Shown here: positions 35,025-43,805 of the stretch, in pieces
How the letters are laid out: each line of letters begins with the position of its first letter
How positions within the stretch are numbered: the stretch's first letter is position 1
Assembly (NCBI GenBank): GCA_041390305.1
Contig: JAWKQE010000006.1
Span: 62,001 to 126,000, forward strand
Length of the DNA: 64,000 nt
Source: JACKCR01 sp041390305
Lineage (GTDB): Bacteria; Eisenbacteria; RBG-16-71-46; CAIMUX01
Reading direction: 5' to 3'
The notes under the pieces: generated by a model
Seen by the model: the letters and a program-made list of their open reading frames with translations, nothing else
The model's database searches: none
What the model was told of the DNA's origin: nothing
Program-made: the position numbers and the translations under genes

Positions 35025-37705
35025 TCAGGCGTCGGGGGAGTCGACGAACACCGCGGCAGACCACCGCGGCATCCGAATCGTGCCGCGCTCGGGATCGTGC
35101 GTGGCCTCCTTCGTCAGGAGCGGGTCGGTGCCGTTCGCGAGGAGCGGATGCAGCTGGAGAGACCGACCGACCAGGGCGGGGTGCGCCAGTTCGCGCGCGC
35201 TGCCGTGAGCGTGGAAGACGACACAGAGCCGAGTGACGTCGGGGGGAGCACTCTCGGCGGAAACGGCAGACTTCACTTTCCGAGCGGGGGAGTCGGGGTG
35301 CCCGGCGCCGTCCGCCGGGGTGAGTGTGTATGCGATCCAACCCGGGGCAGCACCTTGGTCGAGGAACGTGGTTGCTTCTTGAATGCTCTGCGTGCCGGAA
35401 AGACGGAAGAGTGGAGATCCCTTCCGGATCCGGAGGTACGCCTCGATCTGGTCCCGCGTGCGGAGGATCTCTGCCTTGCTGGGGAGGAGATCACGACGGG
35501 AGAGGATCGGTCGCAGAATCTCCCAGCGGTCGGCGTTCTTCTTCGCCGGCGGCAGCCCTCGGCCGAAGCCGTGCGTGTCGCCGCTGAAGTCCAGCTGGTT
35601 GAACCAGTCGCCCGAACGGTAGCTGTCCGCGTCGAAGGACTTGGAGCGGAGGAGCTCGGAGCCGGCGTGGAGGAACGGGATCCCCTGGGCGAGTATGACG
35701 AGCGCGAGCGACAGCACCTGCATCCGGATCCGATCTTCGAGCGGGAGATCCGGAGGCGTGGAGAACAGCACCTTGTCGAAGAGTGTTTCGTTGTCGTGGG
35801 CCGAGACGTACTGGATCGACTCCGTGGGGGTGCTGGCGTATCCGCCCAGGTAGACGTCTCCTGCGCGGACGTCGTCCCCGTTCCGGTCCACGAGGCGGAA
35901 GTCCCTGAGGTTGCCGGTGAGTGCGATCCGGAGGCGGTCGGTCGACTCGGCGAGGCGGTCCTGTGCGTCCTCTCCGTCTCCATCGTAGGCAGGGGCGGCG
36001 ACGAGTCCGGTGCCGAACCCCTGGGCCCTTCGGTCGGAGAAAGGCGATCCACCGCGGATCGCATCCCGGATCCGGTCGTTGAACGTCCCGACTCCCGTGC
36101 CCGCCATCCGGGCCTGGCTCGCGTTCTCGCCCCGCTTCCCGTTCTCGACTTCACCGAAGTCCCATCCCTCTCCGTAGAGGTAGATCCTCGGGCCGTCGAC
36201 CCCCTCGAGTCCAGTCGGAGCGAGCGGAGCCGGTCGCGCCAGGCGATCACGTTCCGCTTCATGTGGTGCCCCATGAGGTCGAAGCGGAACCCGTCGATCC
36301 TGTACTCGGTGGCCCACCTCACGAGGTCGTCTCCGATCAACCGCTCCATCATCCGGTTCTCGCTCGCGGTGTTCGCGCAGCACGTGCTCGTCGTGACCTT
36401 CCCGTTCAGATCGAGACGGTGGTAGTAACCTGGGACGATCCGGTCGAGGATGGAACGCGGACTCTGTCCGCACTTGAATGTGTGGTTGTAGACGACGTCC
36501 ATGACGACGCGGAGGCCGAGCCTGGCCAGCGCCTGAACCATCCGACGTACCTCGAAGATCCGGGCGGGACCGTCGGGCGCCGTGCTGTAGCTGCCTTCGG
36601 GGACTCCGTAGTGCTGCGGGTCGTAGCCCCAGTTGTAGCCGAGTCGTCCCCGGAGCTCGTGGATCCGCGCCTGCTGCTCTTCTGAGTCCGGAGGGAGCGC
36701 TTCGAGCCCGGACGGCACCTTCCACGTCGACCGGTCTTCGTCCACCGTCGCGAAATCCTGGATGGGGAGCAGGTGGACATGGGTGACGCCGGCTTCGGCC
36801 AGTCGACGGAGATGACGCACCGGTGTCGAGTCGACGGTGAAGGCCAGGTAGGTGCCGCGGAGGTGAGGCGGTGTTCCGGGATCGAGTGCGGAGAAGTCAC
36901 GAACGTGGAGTTCGTAGAGGACGATGTCCTCGAACCTCTCGAGCCGAGGCTTGGGGAGCGTGGCCCATCCTGTGGGCGCGAGCGCCGGATCGGCGAGGTC
37001 GAGGATCTGGCTTCGTCGTCCGTTGCAGGACAGCCCTACCGAATAGGGATCCGTCACCCTGTTCGTCACCACTTCGCCCTTGCTCGGGGCGTAGACCTCC
37101 ACTTCGTAGAGGTAGTAGGCGAGCTTCCACTCTGCCTCGCCGCGCACGCTGAACACGCCGCGGTCATGGGGAAGAGAACTCGCGCCACGGGGCCGCATGC
37201 CTCCGCGAGACATCTCGATGACCTGCCGGGGCCGCCTCGAACTCGACGAGCTGAAGAGGAGGAGCCGGACGGCGTGCGCGGTCGGGGCCCAGAGATGCAG
37301 AGTGGGAACGTCACCGTCCCAGACGATCCCCAGGGGGTGGTCGGTGGCGCAGAGGTCGTCGATGACGCCGGCGAGCTGGACGCCGGTCGAACGCTCCGGG
37401 CCACCGCGCCCGTCGGCCGCCGACAGAGTCAGCCGATGACGGAGCCACGACTCGAGCCGGTTCTGATTCCGAACGAACTCTTCGGGCACAGTGAACGCGG
37501 GAAAGCCGGCGAGATGGGGATGGAGGGCGCGGACCGCGTCGCCCGCTCCCGAGTGCTTCGGAATGAGGTCGATCGACTCACCGGTTCCGGGGCCGCCGGT
37601 GAGACGCACTCGATCTTCCGGTCCGGCATCAGGCCAGAGTACGGTCCGGGCGTCGATCCAGTGAGCACGTCGAACTCGGGTGCGGTCGGGATGTTCGGGG
37701 TTCAT
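35025..37705 (-). pseudogene. Pullulanase-type alpha-1,6-glucosidase (GH13), one-base frameshift
   Basis: Cytoplasmic debranching enzyme for glycogen or pullulan, about 893 residues if repaired. The N-terminal part (36205-37705) has a CBM48-like stretch (TLHLWAPTAHAVRLLLF), YELHVRDFSALD, region I VVMDVVYNHTF and region II IDGFRFDLMGHH with the nucleophile Asp. The C-terminal part (35025-36204), in another frame, continues with region III YLYGEGWDFG and region IV VSAHDNETLFDK. The frame changes in a run of five C on the + strand at 36200-36204. One more C would give RLDSRGVDGPRIYLYGEGW, which fits the family. So this is either a sequencing error or a recent mutation. Possible starts are ATG 37705 or GTG 37711. 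Confidence 0.88.
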
Positions 37706-37899
37706 CGACACGGGATCAGCCTACTCGCAAAGAGGCAGCACTGCGCGTCAAAAGGCGCCACATTGCCCCGGCGCTGTCTTTGGGCGACACTGACCGGCGA
37801 ACCGATCCCGGCCGCTTTCGAGGATGCGAACGCGTGGTGCGCTTCCGGGCCGATCGGTCTTCCGCGAGGTTGGCGGAAGGAGAAAGGAACAAACGGACC

Positions 37900-38352
37900 A
37901 TGAAACTCAACCGACCCACTCAGAGGCCGTTGGCCGGTTGGCGCGAGTGGGTGGCGTTGCCCGACCTCGGCATCGAGTCGGTGAAGGCGAAGCTCGATGT
38001 GGGCGCGCGTACGTCCGCGCTCCACGCGTTCGACGTCGAACCGTTCGACGAGGACGCGGTGGAGAAGGTACGGTTCAAAGTCCACCCGGTGCAGGGAAGG
38101 GACGACATCGAAGTCCGCTGTGTCGCACCTTTGGTCGGAAAGCGCTCGGTCAAGAACTCGGGAGGAGTGGTCGAGGTGCGTTGGGTCGTGCGGACGTCGC
38201 TCCGGGTTGGTGCCCAGGAGTGGCCGATCGACCTCACCCTCACGAACCGAAAGCGGATGCGCTTTCGGATGTTGATAGGTCGTGCGGCCATGCGGGGGCA
38301 CCTTCTCGTGAACCCAGGCCGGTCGTTTCTAATCCCATTGGAGAACTCATGA
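37900..38352 (+). CDS. Retropepsin-like zinc/aspartyl protease, RimB type
   Basis: Small protein of the family annotated as ATP-dependent zinc protease or RimK-associated retropepsin fold. Key part: LAGWREWVALPDLGIESVKA followed by LDVGARTSALHA, the probable active loop (D-x-G-A-R-T-S). Near the end MLIGRAAMRGHLLVNPGRSF is the usual family signature. Length 150 fits. The TGA overlaps the rimK ATG (ATGA). In other bacteria this protein is coded beside RimK and modulates it. Confidence 0.85.
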   Translation: MKLNRPTQRPLAGWREWVALPDLGIESVKAKLDVGARTSALHAFDVEPFDEDAVEKVRFKVHPVQGRDDIEVRCVAPLVGKRSVKNSGGVVEVRWVVRTSLRVGAQEWPIDLTLTNRKRMRFRMLIGRAAMRGHLLVNPGRSFLIPLENS

Positions 38353-39254
38353 AGATCGCCGTCCTGTCCCGCAAGGAAACACTCTACTCGACGCGTCGTC
38401 TGATAGAGGCGGGCCAAGCACGAGGACACGAGATGCAGGTCATCGATCCGCTCCGTTGCTACATGAACATCACGCCTCACAACCCATCCATGCACTACCG
38501 AGGGGAAGTGCTGGAGGGGATCGATGCCGTCATCCCTCGGATCGGGGCGTCGATCACGTTCTACGGCACCGCCGTCGTCCGTCAGTTCGAGATGATGGGG
38601 ACCTACTCGGTGAACGAATCGGTGGCCATCACCAGGTCGCGCGACAAGCTCAGGAGCCTTCAGCTTCTCGCCCGCAAGGGGATCGGTCTCGCCGTGACGG
38701 GGTACGCTCACTCCACGAAGTACACGAGCGACCTCATCCAGATGGTGGGCGGTGCTCCTCTCGTCGTGAAGCTGCTCGAAGGAACCCAGGGCATCGGTGT
38801 CGTCCTCGCCGAAACGAACAAGGCGGCGGAGAGTGTGATCGAGGCGTTTCGTGGGCTCCATGCGGACATCCTGGTGCAGGAGTTCATCAAGGAGGCGAAC
38901 GGGACCGACATCCGGTGCTTCGTCGTGGGCGGGAAGGTCGTGGCGTCGATGATGCGGAAGAGCAAGGAAGGCGAGTTCCGTTCGAACCTCCATCGAGGTG
39001 GAACCGGCATGTCCATCAAGATCACCCCGGAGGAGAGGTCGACCGCGGTTCGCGCGGCGCAGATCATGGGGCTCAACGTCGCCGGTGTGGACATGCTTCG
39101 GTCGAACCACGGGCCGGTGGTGATGGAAGTGAACTCCTCTCCCGGACTCGAGGGGATCGAGACGTATACCGGTAAGGACGTGGCGGGCACCGTCATCGAG
39201 TTCGTGGAGAAGAGCGCCAAGCCGAATCAGACGAGGACGCGTGGGCGTGGCTGA
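38349..39254 (+). CDS. rimK: RimK-family alpha-L-glutamate ligase
   Basis: ATP-grasp enzyme that adds glutamate residues to a carboxy terminus; the E. coli enzyme acts on ribosomal protein S6. Features: MKIAVLSRKETLYSTRRLIE start, RIGASITFYGTAVVRQFE, SVAITRSRDKLRSLQLLARK, VVKLLEGTQGIGV (ATP-binding loop), ILVQEFIKEANGTDIRCFVV, and MEVNSSPGLEGIE (metal ligands). At 301 residues it has normal length. It overlaps the upstream protease gene by 4 nt and the downstream hydrolase gene by 14 nt, so the three are one operon. Whether it acts on S6 or a small metabolite here is open. Confidence 0.94.
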   Translation: MKIAVLSRKETLYSTRRLIEAGQARGHEMQVIDPLRCYMNITPHNPSMHYRGEVLEGIDAVIPRIGASITFYGTAVVRQFEMMGTYSVNESVAITRSRDKLRSLQLLARKGIGLAVTGYAHSTKYTSDLIQMVGGAPLVVKLLEGTQGIGVVLAETNKAAESVIEAFRGLHADILVQEFIKEANGTDIRCFVVGGKVVASMMRKSKEGEFRSNLHRGGTGMSIKITPEERSTAVRAAQIMGLNVAGVDMLRSNHGPVVMEVNSSPGLEGIETYTGKDVAGTVIEFVEKSAKPNQTRTRGRG

Positions 39255-40290
39255 GCCCAGGCTCCAGGAGTCGATCACCGTCGGCGGACTCGAGATCCGG
39301 CCGGGACAGCGCGTCACCGTCGATCTCGACATCGCGCGACTCTACACACGTACGGCTCTCTCGCTTCCGGTGCACGTGATCCACGGGAGGGAGCCGGGGC
39401 CGAGAGTCTTCGTGTGTGCCGCGATCCATGGCGACGAGATCAACGGAACCGAGATCATCAGGCGTCTACTCCGGTCCCGTTCGCTCGGTCGGATCAAGGG
39501 AACGCTCCTCGCCGTGCCGGTCGTGAACGTGTACGGGTTCGTGCAGCAATCCCGCTACTCACCTGATCGGCGTGACCTCAACCGGTTCTTCCCCGGCTCG
39601 GACACCGGCTCGATGACGTCTCGTCTCGCCCACGAGTTCATGGAGAACGTGGTTCGGGGTTGCGAGTACGGCATCGATCTCCACACGGGCTCGAATCATC
39701 GGGCGAACCTGCCGCAGATCCGAGCCTATCTCGACGACGAGGAGACCCGACGTCTGGCCGTGGCGTTCGGTGCCCCGGTCGTGCTCGACGCAGACCTGCT
39801 CGAAGGGTCACTCCGGCAGGCCGCGCGCGACGAAGGCGTCCGCATCCTGCTCTACGAGGCGGGGGAGACGCTGCGGTTCGACGAGCGGGCGATCCGCACC
39901 GGCCTCCAGGGCGTCTTCGCGGTCCTCCGCACGATCGGCATGCTTTCGGAGTCCTCCAAGGGTTCCGCGCGTCCCGTGGTGGCGAGGCCCGCGATCTCTC
40001 GCGCCAGCACGTGGGTGCGCGCGCCTCTGAGTGGAATCCTCATCGCTCGGGCGAAGCTCGGTGACTCCGTCTCGGAAGGCGAGCGGATCGGGGAGATCGT
40101 CGACCCGTTCGAGAAGTGGGAGGAGCCGGTCCTCGCGAAGACGGACGGCATCGTCATCGGCCGCACCCATTTGCCTCTCGTCCACAAGGGCGATGCACTC
40201 TTCCACCTCGCACAGGTGGAGAATCCGGCGCGTGCGGAGGCAGCCCTCGACACGTTCCGCCAGGAGTTCGAGCCCGACGCGGGCGTCTGA
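39241..40290 (+). CDS. Succinylglutamate desuccinylase/aspartoacylase-family hydrolase
   Basis: Zinc-dependent M14-like amidohydrolase. Zinc ligands appear as CAAIHGDEINGTE (His, Glu) and DLHTGSNHRANLPQIRAY (His). A Glu in LLYEAGETLRFDE is in the catalytic position. The C-terminal ~90 residues form a biotinyl/lipoyl-like or beta-barrel domain (RAPLSGILIARAKLGDSVSE). The GTG start lies inside the rimK end; a second GTG at 39247 is also possible. Being in an operon with RimK and the protease suggests it cleaves glutamate or succinyl-type amides made or removed by that system. Confidence 0.85.
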   Translation: MGVAEPRLQESITVGGLEIRPGQRVTVDLDIARLYTRTALSLPVHVIHGREPGPRVFVCAAIHGDEINGTEIIRRLLRSRSLGRIKGTLLAVPVVNVYGFVQQSRYSPDRRDLNRFFPGSDTGSMTSRLAHEFMENVVRGCEYGIDLHTGSNHRANLPQIRAYLDDEETRRLAVAFGAPVVLDADLLEGSLRQAARDEGVRILLYEAGETLRFDERAIRTGLQGVFAVLRTIGMLSESSKGSARPVVARPAISRASTWVRAPLSGILIARAKLGDSVSEGERIGEIVDPFEKWEEPVLAKTDGIVIGRTHLPLVHKGDALFHLAQVENPARAEAALDTFRQEFEPDAGV

Positions 40291-40383
40291 CCCCACTTCG
40301 GAAGACCTTACAGGGGCCGAGTTCCCTTCTTACAAGACAGAGCCGAGCCCAGGCGCGGTCGGGCATGCATCGCGACGGATGTC

Positions 40384-40401
40384 CAATCGACTAATCGATT
40401 G
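40384..40401. promoter_or_regulatory. 18-bp palindrome, candidate activator site
   Basis: CAATCGAC and the facing AATCGATTG make a palindrome with one mismatched pair. Its centre is about 80 bp upstream of the start expected from the sigma-54 element at 40445-40460, a usual distance for enhancer-binding proteins. Confidence 0.35.
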
Positions 40402-40444
40402 AAAGACAATCGGTTGTAGCTCAACTGCCGATCCGTCGCCGTTT

Positions 40445-40460
40445 CGGCACGTCGGTTGCG
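40445..40460 (+). promoter_or_regulatory. Candidate sigma-54 promoter
   Basis: CGGCAC-GTCGG-TTGCG fits the -24/-12 consensus TGGCAC-N5-TTGCA with GG and GC exactly 10 bases apart. It lies 50 bp before the start of the secreted-protein gene at 40511. Confidence 0.5.
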
Positions 40461-40510
40461 TTTCTCCCATTGAACACGGTTCCGAGTCCGGAGCCAACAA
40501 GGGAGGAATC

Positions 40511-41269
40511 ATGAAGCAGCAGCCGATGAACTCGAATCCGCGGATCGACGGGCAGCCCCAGTTGCATACAGTGGCGCTCCGCGCGCAGCGACGCGCGCAC
40601 GTCTCTCCCTCGACTCGGGAGACTCTGATCGGTCTCCTGTCGGCGCTGTTCGTCGGTGGTCTCGCTTCGACTTCCGCGTCGGCGGAGCCTGGACAGGTGA
40701 CTGACTCGTGCGCCCGGTCCGAACCTGACGACCGACCGATGATGCACGCGGCGTTCTACCAGGACTACGCGTCGTCCGATGCTCCCACCGTCATCATCTC
40801 CGACATCGAGACGTGGACGGAGTTCCGTAAGAAGACGGACCGCACCTACGTCGACGAGAAGGGGGAGACGCAGCCTCTTTACGTGCTTCTCGAGCCGTCC
40901 GCCGGTCACGTCTATCTTCGCGTCGTTGCGGACGTGTCGACCGCCGCGCCGAGAAGCTACGCGACGGATCAGCTCCTCATCGTGAGTGGTCCGGACGACG
41001 GTGAACGCTGGGAGTCCGCGCCCCTCGCCACATTCGACGCACAGGGCCTGCCGCAGGTCGGCGCCGTGACCGAACCGGCCGAGAAGGTCGAACTCGACCT
41101 GCTCTACGAAGTCCCCGCGGGCGCGTGGCACGACTACTACATCGAGATCGGAAACCGTTCGTATGGACCGCTCGATCGCTATCTCGATCCGATCCCGGTG
41201 AACGAGGACGCGGCCGACGCCGGCCCGTCGATGGACCGGATTCCGTTCGATGAACTCTCGATGCGCTAG
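40511..41269 (+). CDS. Exported protein of unknown function
   Basis: I recognise no domain. A long N-terminus (~35 polar residues) is followed by a hydrophobic core and ASTSASAEPG, so it is probably secreted; the signal is unusually long, though a later start could shorten it. The mature part has Tyr/Asp-rich beta segments (ETWTEFRKKTDRTYVDEKGE; AGHVYLRVVADVS; VPAGAWHDYYIEIGNRSYGP). GGGAGG lies 4 nt before the ATG. A sigma-54 promoter match lies upstream. Downstream genes code for small envelope proteins in the same direction. Confidence 0.65.
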   Translation: MKQQPMNSNPRIDGQPQLHTVALRAQRRAHVSPSTRETLIGLLSALFVGGLASTSASAEPGQVTDSCARSEPDDRPMMHAAFYQDYASSDAPTVIISDIETWTEFRKKTDRTYVDEKGETQPLYVLLEPSAGHVYLRVVADVSTAAPRSYATDQLLIVSGPDDGERWESAPLATFDAQGLPQVGAVTEPAEKVELDLLYEVPAGAWHDYYIEIGNRSYGPLDRYLDPIPVNEDAADAGPSMDRIPFDELSMR

Positions 41270-41296
41270 ACCGAACACTCAACCAGGAGGTCGATC

Positions 41297-41464
41297 ATGC
41301 TGAGCTGGGCTCTCACTTTCTTCATCGTCGCGCTCGTCGCGGCTCTCTTCGGATTCACCGGTATCGCGGCGGGTGCCGCCGTGGTCGCCAAGTTCCTCTT
41401 CTTCCTCTTCGTCGTGCTCTTCCTCGTCTCCCTCGTGATGGGGCTGGCCAGGCGAGCGGTCTAG
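41297..41464 (+). CDS. DUF1328 (YtjA-like) small membrane protein
   Basis: A 55-residue inner-membrane protein with two helices, MLSWALTFFIVALVAALFGF and a second helix in AKFLFFLFVVLFLVSLVMGL, joined by a TGIAAGAAVV turn. These match the DUF1328/YtjA family, which is often stress-induced and often near sensor systems. AGGAGG (41285-41290) lies 6 nt before the ATG. A near-identical paralogue is at 49110-49280 on the other strand. Function is unknown. Confidence 0.88.
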   Translation: MLSWALTFFIVALVAALFGFTGIAAGAAVVAKFLFFLFVVLFLVSLVMGLARRAV

Positions 41465-41618
41465 CCCTCGCTGGGTGGCAGACGCGCGAAGGCGGAATCG
41501 CAGACAGGAATCTGAACATGAGGCGGAAGTCGGACAGGACGGACGCCAACAATGACGAAGGAACCAAACATCAGCGGACGCCGCTCGTCGGCTCCCGCCA
41601 CTCGAAAGGAGACAAGGA

Positions 41619-41954
41619 ATGAACAGGAACACAGTTCTCGGGTTTGCGCTGGGTGCTGCAGTTGGTGGGGCGGTCGCGCTGCTCCGGGCTCCGAACTCGG
41701 GCGTGGAGACGCGCCGGCGGGTCCGTGAGAAGACCGGCGAGCTGAGTGGCCAGGCCAAGGAGAAGCTCTCCGGCACCGCGAGCACGGTCAAGGAGCACGC
41801 GGTTGCGACCAAGGATACGGTGAAGCACGGCGTCGAGACGGGGCTCGACGTGGTGAAGCGGAACGCGTCCGCCATCAGTGACGCGGCGTCGGAGGGCTAC
41901 CGGGTCTACCGGGAGCAGCTCGAAGTCGCCAGCACGAACGGACACGTGGAGTAG
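41619..41954 (+). CDS. YtxH-domain protein
   Basis: A 111-residue protein with a short hydrophobic start (NRNTVLGFALGAAVGGAVAL) and an alternating Lys/Glu/Ala amphipathic helix (EKTGELSGQAKEKLSGTAST; KEHAVATKDTVKHGVETGLD) typical of YtxH/LEA-like general-stress proteins. AAAGGAG lies close to the ATG. It is positioned between DUF1328 and the sigma-54 regulator, a common setting in stress clusters. A role in membrane or desiccation stress is inference. Confidence 0.82.
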   Translation: MNRNTVLGFALGAAVGGAVALLRAPNSGVETRRRVREKTGELSGQAKEKLSGTASTVKEHAVATKDTVKHGVETGLDVVKRNASAISDAASEGYRVYREQLEVASTNGHVE

Positions 41955-42033
41955 GGGTGGCGACCGTCCTGAAGGACGTTGCCCCGCTCCCACCTGCTCC
42001 CGACACCGATAGGTCGCCTTCCGGCCTCTCCGA

Positions 42034-42119
42034 TGGGGAACCCAGGGGCAGCAGCCGTACCGCCGACCGGCCGTCAAGGCCCGTCGACGGTACGGCTGTT
42101 GCGTCTTCCCGGTTCCCCA
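42034..42119. other. Nested inverted repeat before the sigma-54 regulator
   Basis: TGGGGAACC (42034-42042) pairs with GGTTCCCCA (42111-42119). Inside it CAGCCGTACCG (42052-42062) pairs with CGGTACGGCTG (42088-42098), followed by CGAC/GTCG. Internal loops of 9 and 12 bases separate the stems. It could be a terminator of the upstream genes, a leader structure or a protein site. Confidence 0.6.
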
Positions 42120-42211
42120 GTGGACAATCCGGGGTCATGCAACGAGGACCATGGCGCAGGGACGACTCACTTGGCGCCGGTCCTCGAGGATTCTCCGCGG
42201 GGAGGGATGGT

Positions 42212-43537
42212 TTGGCCTCGATTCTCCTGGTCGACGACGACGCCGACTTCACGACGGCGACAGCCGGGCTCCTGGACCGTCTGGGACACCGGACGAGGAC
42301 CGCGAACGATCTCACCGAGGCCCGGCAGGTCCTGGCGTCGGATACGTTCGATGTCCTGTTGCTCGATCTCATGCTTCCGGACGGGAATGGATTCGATCTC
42401 CTGACCGAGATGCCGGCCGGGAGAGAGGTCCCCCACGTCGCGATCATCACGGGCAACACGGCGGTGACCTCCCTCGTCAAGAGCGTGATGGGGCCGAACG
42501 TGAGCTACCTCATCAAGCCGATCTCGATGAGCGATCTCCAGTCCGTGCTCGGTAAGGTGGGAGAGTCCACCCCGATCGAGGATGCGCCCGACACACATTT
42601 CGGAATCCTGGTCGGTGAATCCGAGGCGATGCACGGCGTCTACAAGATGATCGAGAGGGTCGCAGCCACCGGCGCCAACGTGCTTCTCCAGGGCGAGAGT
42701 GGCGTCGGGAAGGAGCTCGTCGCGCAGTCGATCCACCGGGCGAGCAAAGCCAAAGGGCGCTTCGTCGCCGCGAACTGCGGGGCGATCTCGCGCGAACTGA
42801 TCGGCAGTGAACTCTTCGGACACGAGAAGGGCGCCTTCACCGGAGCCGTGGGGCGACGGCAGGGAGTCTTCGAGCAAGCGACCGACGGGACGCTCTTCCT
42901 CGACGAGGTCACGGAGATGCCGATCGATCTCCAACCGAACCTGCTGCGCGTGCTGGAGACGAACCGGGTGACGCGCCTGGGCGCAACCGAGGAGATTCCG
43001 GTGGATTGTCGGGTCATCTCGGCGACCAACCGAACGGCGCAGCAGCTGGCCGCGGAACAATGCCTGCGCGAGGACCTCTACTTCCGACTCGCGGTCTTTC
43101 CGATCGCCATCCCGCCGCTTCGTGAGCGGGAGGGCGACATCCGTCTCCTCGCGAACTCCTTTCTCGGACAGCTCAACAACCAGAATGGAACGCAGATGAC
43201 GCTCGACGAACCGAGTCTGGCCCGTCTCGAGTCGTACAGCTGGCCGGGGAACGTTCGGGAGTTGCGACACGCGATCCATCGCGCCTACATCATGAGTGAC
43301 CCGGACGATGCTCTCCTCCGACTGCCCGATCAGCTGTCCTCGCCTTTTGCCAAGGAACCGGAACCCACCGGTGGATTGGTTCCGGGCAAGACGATCAGCG
43401 AAGTGGAGCGGGAGCTGATCCAGCTGACGCTCGACAAGACGGACGGAGACAAGCCGGAGGCAGCGAAGATGCTGGGGATCAGCCTCAAGACTCTCTACAA
43501 CCGTCTCAACGCCTACAAAGAGGAGGACGAGAGCTAG
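42212..43537 (+). CDS. Sigma-54-dependent response regulator (NtrC family)
   Basis: Phosphorylation-controlled activator of sigma-54 RNA polymerase. Receiver domain residues ~1-115 with phospho-acceptor Asp52 (LLLDLMLPDGNG) and Lys in LIKPIS. AAA+ domain ~140-370 with Walker A GESGVGKE (~161-168), the GAFTGA loop (207-212) that contacts sigma-54, Walker B TLFLDEVTEM, and the arginine-finger region. C-terminal Fis-type HTH (KPEAAKMLGISLKTLYNRLN). TTG 42212 has GGAGG (42201-42205) 6 nt upstream; the frame opens at 41957, but that stretch is proline-rich and contains a hairpin. It is followed 1 nt later by a phosphotransfer gene. Confidence 0.92.
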   Translation: MASILLVDDDADFTTATAGLLDRLGHRTRTANDLTEARQVLASDTFDVLLLDLMLPDGNGFDLLTEMPAGREVPHVAIITGNTAVTSLVKSVMGPNVSYLIKPISMSDLQSVLGKVGESTPIEDAPDTHFGILVGESEAMHGVYKMIERVAATGANVLLQGESGVGKELVAQSIHRASKAKGRFVAANCGAISRELIGSELFGHEKGAFTGAVGRRQGVFEQATDGTLFLDEVTEMPIDLQPNLLRVLETNRVTRLGATEEIPVDCRVISATNRTAQQLAAEQCLREDLYFRLAVFPIAIPPLREREGDIRLLANSFLGQLNNQNGTQMTLDEPSLARLESYSWPGNVRELRHAIHRAYIMSDPDDALLRLPDQLSSPFAKEPEPTGGLVPGKTISEVERELIQLTLDKTDGDKPEAAKMLGISLKTLYNRLNAYKEEDES

Positions 43538-43538
43538 C

Positions 43539-43805
43539 ATGGCAGACCCGATCGACGTCTCCAAACTCGTGCACGACCTCCGGAATCCGCTCAACTCGAT
43601 CTCGATGACGGCAGAGCTGGCGAAGCTGCAACTACTCCAGGGGGAGACGGCGGAAGCCGTGGCCGCCAACCTGGACGCGATCGTCCGCATCTGTCGGAGC
43701 TGCAGCTCACGGCTCGATGAGTTCTCGGCCGCGGCGAAGGCGGGGCGCGCCGGCGAGGCGACGGGTCCCGGGTCAGATTCCGAGTCCGAGGGTGAGGGCC
43801 GGTGA
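43539..43805 (+). CDS. Stand-alone histidine-phosphotransfer (DHp-like) domain protein
   Basis: An 88-residue protein consisting almost only of a HisKA-like two-helix unit: VHDLRNPLNSISMTAELAKL with the H-box His12, then a second helix (AVAANLDAIVRICRSCSSRL) and an acidic/Gly tail. It lacks an ATP-binding domain. It could receive phosphate from, or inhibit, the neighbouring kinase (43802) or pass it to the regulators. It starts 1 nt after the regulator stop and ends in a GTGA overlap with the kinase gene. Confidence 0.78.
   Translation: MADPIDVSKLVHDLRNPLNSISMTAELAKLQLLQGETAEAVAANLDAIVRICRSCSSRLDEFSAAAKAGRAGEATGPGSDSESEGEGR

Noticed and set aside
41957..42211. N-terminal extension of the sigma-54 regulator
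   Set aside because: It is Pro/Ser/Arg-rich, has a nested hairpin inside it, and the TTG at 42212 has a far better ribosome site at the correct distance from the receiver domain.
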